A stretch of DNA of 64,000 bases from Candidatus Ruminococcus avistercoris (GCA_019120315.1 DWVJ01000016.1:1-64000), one strand, 5' to 3'; counted from the stretch's first letter, positions 52,900 through 60,661 are shown. Notes: generated by a model from the sequence alone, not told the origin. Translations and numbers: made by a program.

Positions 52900-55101
52900 A
52901 TGGCAGATAAACTATATGATTTGATGGATTGGGCAGGAATAGAGGCGATTGTGTATTCGGAGGAGGACCATCCCCGCAGGATTCTGGGGCCGCGCCTGGT
53001 AAAAGGCGGCGTGCTGATCCAGTGCTTTTTCCCGGGGCGGGAAAAGGTGATGGTGAAAACACTTAAGGATCAGAAAAAGTATCCGATGACCATGGAGGAT
53101 GAAGCCGGATTTTTCGCCGTTCTGCTTGCGGGGAAAGAGATCCCTGATTACGTGTTTGTGGTGCAGGAAGAGGGAAAATATAAAGAATATAAAGATCCTT
53201 ATCGCTTTCCGGGCAGAATCACAAAGGAAGACGAAGTGCAGTTTGCCCATGGGATCGGATATCATATTTATGAAAAGCTGGGAGCCCATCCGGTGCGCTC
53301 CGGCCACACCAACGGCGTACATTTCGCCGTCTGGGCGCCCAATGCGCTGCGGGTCAGCGTGGCAGGCGATTTCAACAACTGGGATGGAAGGATGCACCCC
53401 ATGGAAAAGCATGAGGAATCCGGTATCTTTGAACTTTTCATACCCCAGGTGAAGCCTGGGGATATTTATAAGTATGAAATCAAGCTGCGGGACGGGCTGA
53501 CCTATCTGAAGGCAGATCCCTTTGCCAACGCCGCCCAGCTGCGGCCCGACACGGCTTCTGTGGTGGCGAATTTAAAGCGTTACCGCTGGCAGGACAGGGA
53601 GTGGATGCGCGCCAGGAAAAACGTGCAAAAAGAAGACCGGCCGATGTATATTTATGAGGTGCACCTGGGGTCATTTTGCCGGCCGCAGGACGACAGGCCT
53701 TTTTGCAATTATCGGGAGATTGCGGTGAAGCTGGCGGAGTATGTCAAAGAGATGGGATATACCCATGTGGAATTGATGCCCGTGATGGAACATCCCTTGG
53801 ATGAATCCTGGGGATATCAGGTAACGGGATACTACGCGCCCACCAGCCGTTACGGCACGCCGGAGGACTTTATGGCCTTTGTGGATCATATGCATCGGGA
53901 AGGCATCGGTGTGATTCTGGACTGGGTGCCGGCTCATTTCCCGAAAGATGATTTCGGGCTGTCTTCCTTTGACGGGACCGGGCTGTTTGAACATCAGGAT
54001 CCGCGCCAGGGCATACACCCCCACTGGGGGACTAAGATTTTCAATTACGGGCGTCCACAGGTCAGCAATTTTCTCATCGCCAACGCCATGTTCTGGGCGG
54101 ACAAGTATCATGTGGACGGCATCCGCATGGATGCGGTGGCTTCCATGCTGTATCTGGACTACGGAAGACGGGATGGAGAATGGGTCGCCAATATTTACGG
54201 CGGAAATGAAAACCTGGAGGCGGTGGAATTTTTGAAACATCTGAATTCCATGATGAAAAAGATGTATCCCGATGTTCTGATGATCGCCGAGGAGTCCACT
54301 GCCTGGCCCATGGTGACCGGAGATGTAAAAAAAGACGGACTTGGTTTTGATTATAAGTGGAATATGGGATGGATGAACGATTTTCTGGGATATCTGCAGT
54401 ATGATCCCGTTTTCCGGGGCGCTCATCACAATGAGCTGACCTTCAGCATGATCTATGCTTACAGTGAAAAATTCCTGCTGAGTCTGTCTCACGACGAGTT
54501 TGTCCATGAGAAAGGTTCCATGATCCAAAAGATGCCGGGAGACGAAGAGCAGAAATACGCCAACATGCGCGCCGCTCTCGCCTATATGATCAGCCATCCT
54601 GGGAAAAAGCTGCTGTTTATGGGACAGGATTTTGCCCAGGAACAGGAGTGGTCCGAAGCCAGAGGGCTGGACTGGGAGCTGCTGGAAGAGGAAAAGCATC
54701 ATAAGTTCTGGCAGTTTATGAAAGACGCAGTCCATCTTTACAAATCCCAGCCGGCTCTTTATGAGCAGGATTTTGATCCGGAAGGATTTGAGTGGATCAA
54801 CGCCATGGAATGGGAGAAGAATATCCTCTCCTTCCTGCGGACAGATAAAAAAGGGGAACATCAGCTGCTGATCGTCTGCAATTTCTCCGCGCTGCCTTAT
54901 GAGGAGTATCGGGTGGGCGTGCCAAGAGCCGGGAAATATAAGGAAATATTCAACAGCGATGCGAAGACGTACGGAGGAAGCGGTATGGTAAATCCCCGGG
55001 TGAAATCCTCCCGGACGGTGGAATGCGACGATCGGGAGCACTCAATCAAAATCAAGCTGGCTCCCTTAAGCGTATCAGTTTTTGAATATAGAAAAGGATA
55101 A
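52900..55101 (+). CDS. glgB: 1,4-alpha-glucan branching enzyme
   Basis: A 733-residue GH13 enzyme that makes alpha-1,6 branches in glycogen. Two N-terminal CBM48-like modules are visible (about residues 5-110, and 130-225 with HFAVWAPNALRVSVAGDFNN). The barrel has GYQVTGYYAPTSRYGTPEDF, nucleophile in VDGIRMDAVASMLYLDYGR, acid/base Glu in MIAEESTAWP, and LSLSHDEFVHEKGSM. C-terminal beta domain from about 630. It follows DUF1015 by 27 bases. Other glg genes are not in the window. Confidence 0.96.
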   Translation: MADKLYDLMDWAGIEAIVYSEEDHPRRILGPRLVKGGVLIQCFFPGREKVMVKTLKDQKKYPMTMEDEAGFFAVLLAGKEIPDYVFVVQEEGKYKEYKDPYRFPGRITKEDEVQFAHGIGYHIYEKLGAHPVRSGHTNGVHFAVWAPNALRVSVAGDFNNWDGRMHPMEKHEESGIFELFIPQVKPGDIYKYEIKLRDGLTYLKADPFANAAQLRPDTASVVANLKRYRWQDREWMRARKNVQKEDRPMYIYEVHLGSFCRPQDDRPFCNYREIAVKLAEYVKEMGYTHVELMPVMEHPLDESWGYQVTGYYAPTSRYGTPEDFMAFVDHMHREGIGVILDWVPAHFPKDDFGLSSFDGTGLFEHQDPRQGIHPHWGTKIFNYGRPQVSNFLIANAMFWADKYHVDGIRMDAVASMLYLDYGRRDGEWVANIYGGNENLEAVEFLKHLNSMMKKMYPDVLMIAEESTAWPMVTGDVKKDGLGFDYKWNMGWMNDFLGYLQYDPVFRGAHHNELTFSMIYAYSEKFLLSLSHDEFVHEKGSMIQKMPGDEEQKYANMRAALAYMISHPGKKLLFMGQDFAQEQEWSEARGLDWELLEEEKHHKFWQFMKDAVHLYKSQPALYEQDFDPEGFEWINAMEWEKNILSFLRTDKKGEHQLLIVCNFSALPYEEYRVGVPRAGKYKEIFNSDAKTYGGSGMVNPRVKSSRTVECDDREHSIKIKLAPLSVSVFEYRKG

Positions 55102-55104
55102 TTT

Positions 55105-55953
55105 ATGAAATATCTGGAAATGTTGAGAGAAAACACCCTTCCCATGGTGGGAACCTTCTGCCTGAAGGTAATTCTGGCCATCGTCATTTATCTGATCTGT
55201 TCCAGGGTGATCAAATGGCTGTGTACGATTCTGAGAAAATCCATGACGAAGGCCGGTGTTCCGGCGGAAGGCGTCAGCTTTATCAATTCCCTGGCCAAAG
55301 TGGGGCTGTATGCGCTTTTGATCTTTTCCATCGCCACGCAGTTTGGCGTACAGGCCACTTCGGTGGCGGCGCTTTTGGCTTCAGCCGGCGTCGGCGTCAG
55401 TCTTGCCCTGCAGGGCGGCCTGTCCAATCTGGCCGGCGGCGTGATTATCCTGATTTTCAAGCCCTTTACCGTGGGGGATTATATTATCGAGGACACAGGC
55501 AATCATGAGGGGACGGTACAGAAGATAGAGATGTATTACACCACCTTGCTGACCATGGACAATCAGCGGGTGATGGTGCCGAACGCCACCCTCACCAACA
55601 ATATCATCACCAATGTGACGGCGATGGATCAGCGAAAGCTGGATATCAAAGTGGGGATTTCCTATGATTCTGATCTGAAGCGGGCCAAAGAAATTCTGAT
55701 GGGTCTGATCGAGCAGGAGGAGCGGATTGCCAAAGACAATGAGATCCAGGTGTTCGTGGATGCGCTGGCGGACAGCTGCGTGCGGCTGGGGCTGCGTGCC
55801 TGGGTAAAAACTGAGCATTACTGGGATGTGCGATGGAAATTGAATGAGGAGATCAAAACTTCCTTTGAGGCGGCGGGGATCCGGATTCCCTATCCTCAGA
55901 TGGAAATTCATGTGAAAAAAGAAGGAAAAGACGGAAAAAAGAGCGGGAGATGA
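55105..55953 (+). CDS. Small-conductance mechanosensitive channel (MscS family)
   Basis: A 282-residue membrane channel that releases solutes upon osmotic downshift. Membrane helices: TM1 about 15-35 (FCLKVILAIVIYLICSRVI), TM2 about 60-80, and the pore-lining Gly/Ala-rich TM3 ASAGVGVSLALQGGLSNLAG followed by GVIILIFKPFTVGDYI. A beta domain (VMVPNATLTNNIITNVTA) and C-terminal alpha/beta cage domain follow. It begins 3 bases after glgB, so it is likely co-transcribed. Confidence 0.93.
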   Translation: MKYLEMLRENTLPMVGTFCLKVILAIVIYLICSRVIKWLCTILRKSMTKAGVPAEGVSFINSLAKVGLYALLIFSIATQFGVQATSVAALLASAGVGVSLALQGGLSNLAGGVIILIFKPFTVGDYIIEDTGNHEGTVQKIEMYYTTLLTMDNQRVMVPNATLTNNIITNVTAMDQRKLDIKVGISYDSDLKRAKEILMGLIEQEERIAKDNEIQVFVDALADSCVRLGLRAWVKTEHYWDVRWKLNEEIKTSFEAAGIRIPYPQMEIHVKKEGKDGKKSGR

Positions 55954-55960
55954 CGAAACG

Positions 55961-57166
55961 ATGAGAGCAAAAATATACGAGGATATGCTGAATGCAAAAT
56001 CAGTGATCCGGGAGACCTTTACTTATGGAGCACAGCGGGCGGCCCAAATCGGATATGAAAATGTTTTCGATTACAGCCTGGGGAACCCTTCGGTGCCCGT
56101 TCCGGATAAATTTACCAGAAAGATGATCGAACTGCTGGAGACGAAAAGTCCCATGGAACTGCATGGGTACAGTCCCACTTTGGGAAACCAGGCGGCAAGG
56201 GAAGCGGTTGCCGCTTCTCTTAAAAAACGGTTTCATCTGGATTACGCGGCGGATCATATTTTCATGACCAGCGGAGCGGCTTCTTCCCTGGCGCATGCAT
56301 TCCGCGCGGTGACCGTTCCGGGGGATACGATCCTTACCTTCGCGCCCTATTTTCCGGAGTATGGGCCTTATGTCAATCTGACGGGAGCCCATCTGAAGGT
56401 GGTTCCGGCGGATCTTGTATCTTTCCAGATAGACTTTCAACGGTTTGAGGAGATGGTGACGGAGGATGTGACGGCGGTGCTGATCAATTCGCCCAATAAT
56501 CCTTCCGGTGTGGTTTATACGGAGGAGACGCTGAAGACACTGGCGGAAATTCTGCGCAGAAAAGGGGAGCAGTACTGTCACGATATCTATGTGATTTCCG
56601 ATGAACCTTACCGGGAGATCGTGTTTGACGGAAAAACTTCTCCCTACATGGCTTCCATCTACGAAAAAACTATCACCTGCTATTCCTTCAGCAAGTCCAT
56701 CTCTCTTCCAGGAGAGCGGATTGGTTATCTGGCCGCTTCGCCCATGGATGAAGACGGAAAGAAAATCGTGGATATGTGCGGACAGATTTCAAGGGGGATC
56801 GGACATAACTGTCCTTCTTCCATCATCCAGATGGCGGTGATCGATCTGCTGGAGGATACTTCCGATCTGAGTGTTTATGAGACTAATATGAATCTTCTCT
56901 ATGATAAGCTCACGGATCTGGGATTTTCCTGTGTAAGACCGGGGGGAACCTTCTATATGTTCCCCAAAGCGCTGGAGGAAGACGCCAATGCCTTCTGCAT
57001 GAAGGCAAGAGAATATGATCTGCTGCTGGTGCCGGGCGATACCTTCGGCTGTCCCGGTTATTTCCGGATTTCTTACTGCGTGGAGACAGAAAAGGTAAAA
57101 CGCTCTCTGCCGGCTTTTGAAAAACTGGCGCATGCTTACCAAAAATCCGTCGGGTATGAGATTTGA
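55961..57166 (+). CDS. PLP-dependent aminotransferase, class I/II
   Basis: A 401-residue aminotransferase of fold type I. The PLP lysine is in CYSFSKSISLPGERIGYLA, and LINSPNNPSGVVYTEETL and VISDEPYREIVFDG are the usual cofactor-binding motifs; the C-terminal Arg that binds substrate carboxylate is in GYFRISYCVE. The closest type is the aspartate/alanine/aromatic aminotransferase group; substrate is not certain. It starts 7 bases after the MscS gene and ends at a strong terminator. Confidence 0.9.
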   Translation: MRAKIYEDMLNAKSVIRETFTYGAQRAAQIGYENVFDYSLGNPSVPVPDKFTRKMIELLETKSPMELHGYSPTLGNQAAREAVAASLKKRFHLDYAADHIFMTSGAASSLAHAFRAVTVPGDTILTFAPYFPEYGPYVNLTGAHLKVVPADLVSFQIDFQRFEEMVTEDVTAVLINSPNNPSGVVYTEETLKTLAEILRRKGEQYCHDIYVISDEPYREIVFDGKTSPYMASIYEKTITCYSFSKSISLPGERIGYLAASPMDEDGKKIVDMCGQISRGIGHNCPSSIIQMAVIDLLEDTSDLSVYETNMNLLYDKLTDLGFSCVRPGGTFYMFPKALEEDANAFCMKAREYDLLLVPGDTFGCPGYFRISYCVETEKVKRSLPAFEKLAHAYQKSVGYEI

Positions 57167-57176
57167 CTGTCGTCAC

Positions 57177-57214
57177 AAAGGCATGGAACCGTTGTCTGGT
57201 ACCATGCCTTTTTT
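57177..57214 (+). terminator. Terminator after the aminotransferase gene
   Basis: AAAGGCATGG and ACC (57177-57190) pair with GGT and CCATGCCTTT (57198-57211), ending in six Ts. Confidence 0.9.
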
Positions 57215-57228
57215 AGATACAGGAGTTA

Positions 57229-57257
57229 TTGACAACTAACTGTGATTAGCGTATACT
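57229..57257 (+). promoter_or_regulatory. Sigma-A promoter of the Fur-like/P-type ATPase operon
   Basis: TTGACA (57229-57234) and TATACT (57252-57257), 17-base spacer, a near-consensus promoter that would be strong if not repressed. Confidence 0.85.
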
Positions 57258-57259
57258 AA
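57236..57259 (+). promoter_or_regulatory. Candidate metal-regulator operator: three phased CTAA/TTAG half-sites
   Basis: CTAA (57236-57239), TTAG (57246-57249) and CTAA (57256-57259) repeat exactly every 10 bases in alternating orientation, forming two overlapping dyads that cover the spacer and -10 element. This fits tandem binding on one DNA face, probably by the Fur-like protein encoded just downstream. Confidence 0.5.
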
Positions 57260-57291
57260 CCTTGAAAACAAGTATTGGAGGCGGTCAGATC

Positions 57292-57573
57292 ATGAGTTGT
57301 GGAAGGAACTTTCAGAAAACAGAAGTTGAAAAAAGAGTCATCCTGGAAAAAATGCGGAAGAGGGGATGCCGGATTACAAAGCAGAGAATGACCATACTGG
57401 ATGTGATGCTGTCCCGGGAATGTTCCAGCTGTAAAGAAATCTGCTATTACGTTGCCAAAAAGGACAGCGGTATCGGACAGGCAACAGTCTACCGGATGTT
57501 AAATGTGCTGGAAGAGGAAGGAATCATCAGCCGCAGCAATATGTACCGTATCACTGCCGCGCAGGAGGGGTGA
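57292..57573 (+). CDS. Short Fur-like transcriptional regulator (DNA-binding domain only)
   Basis: A 93-residue protein that matches the N-terminal winged-helix half of Fur/PerR/Zur regulators: MRKRGCRITKQRMTILDVML, ECSSCKEICYYVAKKD, GIGQATVYRMLNVLEEEGII. It stops right where the hinge and the metal-binding dimerisation domain would start, so it lacks the usual His-rich regulatory and zinc sites. Remaining cysteines (Cys3, CxxC in CSSC, Cys in KEICYY) could bind metal in another way. ATG 57292 follows a GGAGG at about 10 bases. It is the first gene of a metal ATPase operon, which it probably represses. The shortness appears genuine, since no continuing frame with Fur C-terminal sequence follows. 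Confidence 0.8.
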   Translation: MSCGRNFQKTEVEKRVILEKMRKRGCRITKQRMTILDVMLSRECSSCKEICYYVAKKDSGIGQATVYRMLNVLEEEGIISRSNMYRITAAQEG

Positions 57574-57686
57574 TAGTGATAAGATTTCTCAACAAGGCGG
57601 TTCTGCGTTGACGAAGGCTGCCGCAGGCAGTATGATGAATTCTGCAAATTAAAATAATTGCAAATACGGCAAAGGAAGTGAGGTTT

Positions 57687-57767
57687 ATGAAACACCATAA
57701 GTTCTGGGCAGCTGCGGCTGCTTTCTGTTTTTTTATGGTCATGTATACCGGTTACAGGCACAAATAG
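57687..57767 (+). CDS. 26-residue membrane peptide in the metal ATPase operon
   Basis: ATG 57687 behind AAAGGAAGTGAGG encodes 26 residues: a His/Lys start (MKHHKFW), one hydrophobic helix (AAAAAFCFFMVMYTGY) and a basic end (RHK). Its stop codon overlaps the AGGAGG of the next gene, suggesting translational coupling. Small single-helix peptides can regulate transport ATPases, but no function is known for this one. It is too short to exclude a chance frame, although the binding site and tight fit support it. Confidence 0.45.
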   Translation: MKHHKFWAAAAAFCFFMVMYTGYRHK

Positions 57768-57782
57768 GAGGTACATAGTAAA

Positions 57783-58082
57783 ATGATGAATATTGACTGG
57801 AAAAAAGTAGGATTGTTTGCAGGGGGAGTATTATTCGGAACGGCGGGCGTGAAAGTTCTGGCCAGCAAGGACGCCAAAAAAGCGTATGTCAGCTGCACCG
57901 CAGCAGCGCTTCGTGCCAGAGAGTCCGTGATGCAGACAGTTACCGCAGTACAGGAAAATGCGGAAGACATACTGGCTGAAGCAAAGCAGATTAATGAAGA
58001 CAGAGCTGCCCGGGAAGAGGACATCTGTGGGGATGACTGCGCAGACCGTGAAGAAGAGCAGGCTTCAGAAGGTACACGATGA
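57783..58082 (+). CDS. DUF6110 family membrane protein
   Basis: A 99-residue protein with one N-terminal membrane or amphipathic glycine-rich helix (VGLFAGGVLFGTAGVKVL), an alanine-rich middle and a strongly acidic C-terminus with two cysteines (EEDICGDDCADREEEQ). This resembles the DUF6110 proteins found directly upstream of heavy-metal P-type ATPases in Lachnospiraceae. The acidic Cys-containing tail might deliver or sense a metal; that is inference. The stop overlaps the ATPase start by ATGA. Confidence 0.75.
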   Translation: MMNIDWKKVGLFAGGVLFGTAGVKVLASKDAKKAYVSCTAAALRARESVMQTVTAVQENAEDILAEAKQINEDRAAREEDICGDDCADREEEQASEGTR

Positions 58083-60163
58083 AATTTATCATAAGACATG
58101 AGATCAAAGGACGTATGCGGGTTCATCTGATGCAGAAAAGGATGACCTGCAAAGAAGCGGATACGCTGCTGTACTATCTGCAGCGTCAGCCGGGGATCAT
58201 ATCAGCAGAAGTCTATGAGAGGACCGGCGACGCGGTGATCTATTATGACAAAACACGGGAAGCCCGCGCAGAGGTCACGGAAGCGCTGAAAAAATTCTGG
58301 TACGGCGATGTGAAAGTTCCGGACAGTGTGATGGAAAATTCCGGGCGGGAACTGAACGCCCGTTTTCAGGAGAAGCTGCTGGGGAAAATTATGCTTCGCT
58401 GTATGGGGAAACTGCTGGTCCCTTTCCCGGTCCGGGCGTCCTGGACCGGGATCAGAGCGTTGGGCTATCTGGGCAGGGGAATAAACAGTCTGAGAAGAAA
58501 GCGCCTGGATGTGGCAGTACTGGACGGTACGGCCATCGGTATTTCCCTGCTGAGGAAAAACATGGAAACCGCGGCCTCCATCATGTTTCTGCTGAGTATC
58601 GGTGAACTTCTGGAAGAGTGGACCCGGAAAAAATCAGTGGGGGATCTTGCCAGAAGTATGTCTTTGAACATCAGCAAAGTGTGGGCTTTGCGAAAGGGAC
58701 AGGAAGTCCTTACACCGGTTTCGGAAATTCAGCCCGGCGATGAAGTAGTGGTGCGCATGGGGAATGTGATTCCTTTTGACGGCAACGTGACGGCAGGAGA
58801 AGCCATGGTGAACCAGGCGTCTTTCACCGGGGAATCACTGCCGGTGAGGAAGAAAGTCTGCGGGTATGTGTATGCCGGCACGGTGGTGGAAGAAGGGGAG
58901 CTGACGGTCCGGGTCAGGGCCATAAAAGGTTCCACGCGGTTTGAAAAGATCGTCGCTATGATCGAAGAGTCAGAAAAACTGAAATCTTCTGCGGAAAGCA
59001 AAGCGGAGCATCTGGCAGACAGACTGGTTCCCTATACGCTGGCAGGTACGGTTCTGACGGGGCTTCTGACAAGAAATGTGTCGAAAGCGCTGGCTGTTTT
59101 AATGGTGGACTTTTCCTGCGCGCTCAAACTGTCCATGCCCATCACGGTGCTGTCGGCTATCCGTGAGGCAGGGGCGGAACATATCACTGTCAAAGGCGGT
59201 AAATACATGGAGGCGGTATCGGAGGCTTCAACCATTGTGTTTGACAAGACGGGAACCCTGACAAAGGCCAGACCCACAGTGAAGGACGTGGTGGTTTTCA
59301 CGGAAGACAGCAAGGAAGATATGCTGCGCATTGCCGCCTGCCTGGAAGAGCATTTTCCCCATTCCATGGCCAAGGCCGTAGTGCAGGAGGCGAAGCGGCG
59401 GGGCCTTGAGCATGAAGAGATGCATTCCAAAGTGGAGTATACCGTAGCGCATGGAATTTCTTCCTGGATCGATGGCCGCAAAGTGGTCATCGGCAGCGCT
59501 CACTTTGTCTTCGAGGATGAAAAATGTGTCATCGATCCGCAGTGCAGGGAAGTCTTTGAGCAGCTGCCAAAGGAATATTCCCATCTCTATCTTGCCATAG
59601 AGGGCAGACTGGCGGCGGTGATCTGTATTGAAGATCCGCTGCGGGAAGAGGCACGGGAGGTGCTTTTTGATTTGCGGGAACTGGGTCTTAAGAAAATTGT
59701 CATGATGACGGGGGACAGTGAACGCACAGCGGCAGCCATTGCGGCCAGGACAGGCGTGGACGAGTATTATTCAGAGGTTCTGCCGGAAGATAAAGCCAGG
59801 TTTGTGGAAAAGGAAAAGGCAGCAGGGCGTAAGGTGATTATGATCGGAGACGGCATCAATGATTCGCCGGCTCTGTCGGCAGCCGATGTGGGCATCGCCG
59901 TCAGCGATGGCGCGCAGATTGCCCGGGAAATCGCCGATATTACCATCACGGCTGACGATCTGTATCAGATCGTTACACTGAAACGGTTAAGCGACGCACT
60001 GATGAAGAGGATTCACTCTAATTACCGATGGATCGTGGGCGTCAATGCCGGACTGATTCTTCTGGGCGTGGGCGGGCTGATTCAGCCTGCCACGTCGGCG
60101 CTGTTTCACAATACTTCCACGCTGCTGATCAGTCTGAAAAGCATGCGGAACTTGCTGCACTGA
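58079..60163 (+). CDS. Heavy-metal P1B-type ATPase with divergent CPx motif
   Basis: A 694-residue P-type ATPase. The N-terminus (about 1-70) is an HMA-like fold without the CxxC pair (HEIKGRMRVHLMQKR). Membrane helices are at about 105-190, 320-370 and 650-690. Catalytic parts are complete: NQASFTGESLP, phosphorylated Asp389 in VFDKTGTLTKARPTV, EEHFPHSMAKAVV (His-Pro region), MMTGDSERTAAAIAA and IGDGINDSPALSAADVGIA. The membrane metal site, normally CPC, reads Phe345-Ser346-Cys347 (VDFSCALKLSMP), so the metal is not predictable; iron, manganese, cobalt or zinc export are all possible. It is the last gene of the Fur-like operon and is followed by a strong terminator. Confidence 0.9.
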   Translation: MKFIIRHEIKGRMRVHLMQKRMTCKEADTLLYYLQRQPGIISAEVYERTGDAVIYYDKTREARAEVTEALKKFWYGDVKVPDSVMENSGRELNARFQEKLLGKIMLRCMGKLLVPFPVRASWTGIRALGYLGRGINSLRRKRLDVAVLDGTAIGISLLRKNMETAASIMFLLSIGELLEEWTRKKSVGDLARSMSLNISKVWALRKGQEVLTPVSEIQPGDEVVVRMGNVIPFDGNVTAGEAMVNQASFTGESLPVRKKVCGYVYAGTVVEEGELTVRVRAIKGSTRFEKIVAMIEESEKLKSSAESKAEHLADRLVPYTLAGTVLTGLLTRNVSKALAVLMVDFSCALKLSMPITVLSAIREAGAEHITVKGGKYMEAVSEASTIVFDKTGTLTKARPTVKDVVVFTEDSKEDMLRIAACLEEHFPHSMAKAVVQEAKRRGLEHEEMHSKVEYTVAHGISSWIDGRKVVIGSAHFVFEDEKCVIDPQCREVFEQLPKEYSHLYLAIEGRLAAVICIEDPLREEAREVLFDLRELGLKKIVMMTGDSERTAAAIAARTGVDEYYSEVLPEDKARFVEKEKAAGRKVIMIGDGINDSPALSAADVGIAVSDGAQIAREIADITITADDLYQIVTLKRLSDALMKRIHSNYRWIVGVNAGLILLGVGGLIQPATSALFHNTSTLLISLKSMRNLLH

Positions 60164-60175
60164 TAAAAGAGTATG

Positions 60176-60225
60176 AAAAAAGACGGTATATCCGGCGGTT
60201 TTGCCGCAGGATATACCGTCTTTTT
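60176..60225 (+). terminator. Terminator after the P-type ATPase operon
   Basis: A 15-bp perfect stem (60179-60193 with 60209-60223), extended by an inner CGG/CCG pair, with a T5 tail at 60221-60225. Confidence 0.93.
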
Positions 60226-60290
60226 CTGCTGGTTTTGGAATATGCCTTGTCTCCTGGCAGAAAATAGGATAAAATAAAACTCGGTCAAAG

Positions 60291-60325
60291 AAAAAAGCTT
60301 CAGACTCCGCATCGGAATCTGAAGC
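60291..60325 (-). terminator. Orphan minus-strand terminator of the disrupted tRNA-Thr
   Basis: GCTTCAGA (60297-60304) and TCTGAAGC (60318-60325) form a stem with an inner TCC/GGA pair; on the minus strand it is followed by six Ts (60296-60291). It lies 14 bases beyond the 3' end of the tRNA fragment, so it was the terminator of the original tRNA gene. Confidence 0.85.
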
Positions 60326-60338
60326 ATTGGTATCCATA

Positions 60339-60380
60339 AGCTGGAAAAGGGACTTGAACCCTCGACCCCTTCATTACGAG
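60339..60380 (-). other. 3' remnant of tRNA-Thr (CGT): putative attL core
   Basis: The minus strand reads like the 3' half of a tRNA: anticodon loop CTCGTAA (CGT), anticodon 3' arm TGAAG, variable loop GGGTC, T arm GAGGG-TTCAAGT-CCCTT, acceptor TTCCAGC and discriminator T. The matching 5' half is absent: the bases that should form CTTCA are AATTT. This is the displaced half left by integration of an element into the tRNA gene, with sequence identity beginning at the anticodon loop. Confidence 0.82.
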
Positions 60381-60399
60381 AAATTTTAGGTCAAATATA

Positions 60400-60560
60400 G
60401 TTAGAATTATTTAGCATTAACTACGATTATATGTAATATAAAAAAATATATCGAAAAATGATAAAACCAATGCTTTGCATTTGAAAAATGTAAACAACCT
60501 TTGGTTTTATGCGATTCTAACAATATATAAAATTTTGTATTTTTTGTGTAAATTCTAACA
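60400..60560. repeat. Three copies of ATTCTAAC next to the att core
   Basis: ATTCTAAC occurs at 60514-60521 and 60552-60559 in direct orientation (extended to ATTCTAACA) and inverted at 60400-60407. They lie 20 to 180 bases inside the attL junction, where tyrosine integrases have arm-type binding sites. This 580-base gap (60164-60743) otherwise contains only the terminators, the tRNA remnant, hairpins and a promoter. Confidence 0.45.
60462..60509. repeat. AT-rich nested hairpin inside attL region
   Basis: TAAAACCAA (60462-60470) pairs with TTGGTTTTA (60501-60509), and an inner CATTT/AAATG pair lies within. Function unknown: it could be a terminator, an accessory-protein site or part of a small RNA. 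Confidence 0.5.
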
Positions 60561-60598
60561 TATCCTGTTAACCCGATCAGAAGAAAATCAATACACCA

Positions 60599-60653
60599 AA
60601 AAATCTACATACAAACATATCACATATTGGTATGCTTATATGTGGATTTTTTA
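60599..60653 (+). terminator. Long AT-rich hairpin with T-run upstream of the SOS-type promoter
   Basis: AAAAATCTACATA (60599-60611) pairs with TATGTGGATTTTT (60639-60651, one G-T pair); an alternative arm pair CACATAT (60621-60627)/ATATGTG (60638-60644) could form instead. A T-run follows on the plus strand, so it can insulate the downstream promoter from read-through. Confidence 0.5.
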
Positions 60654-60661
60654 TTTTGTAC

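Noticed and set aside
53671-55041. 456-codon minus-strand open frame opposite glgB
   Set aside because: It lies wholly within a clear glgB coding sequence, has no ribosome binding site or recognisable domain, and its composition is that expected from reading the antisense codons of a GC-rich gene.
60339-60380. A functional tRNA-Thr gene
   Set aside because: Only the 3' half is present; no D arm, 5' acceptor strand or anticodon 5' arm can be found next to it.
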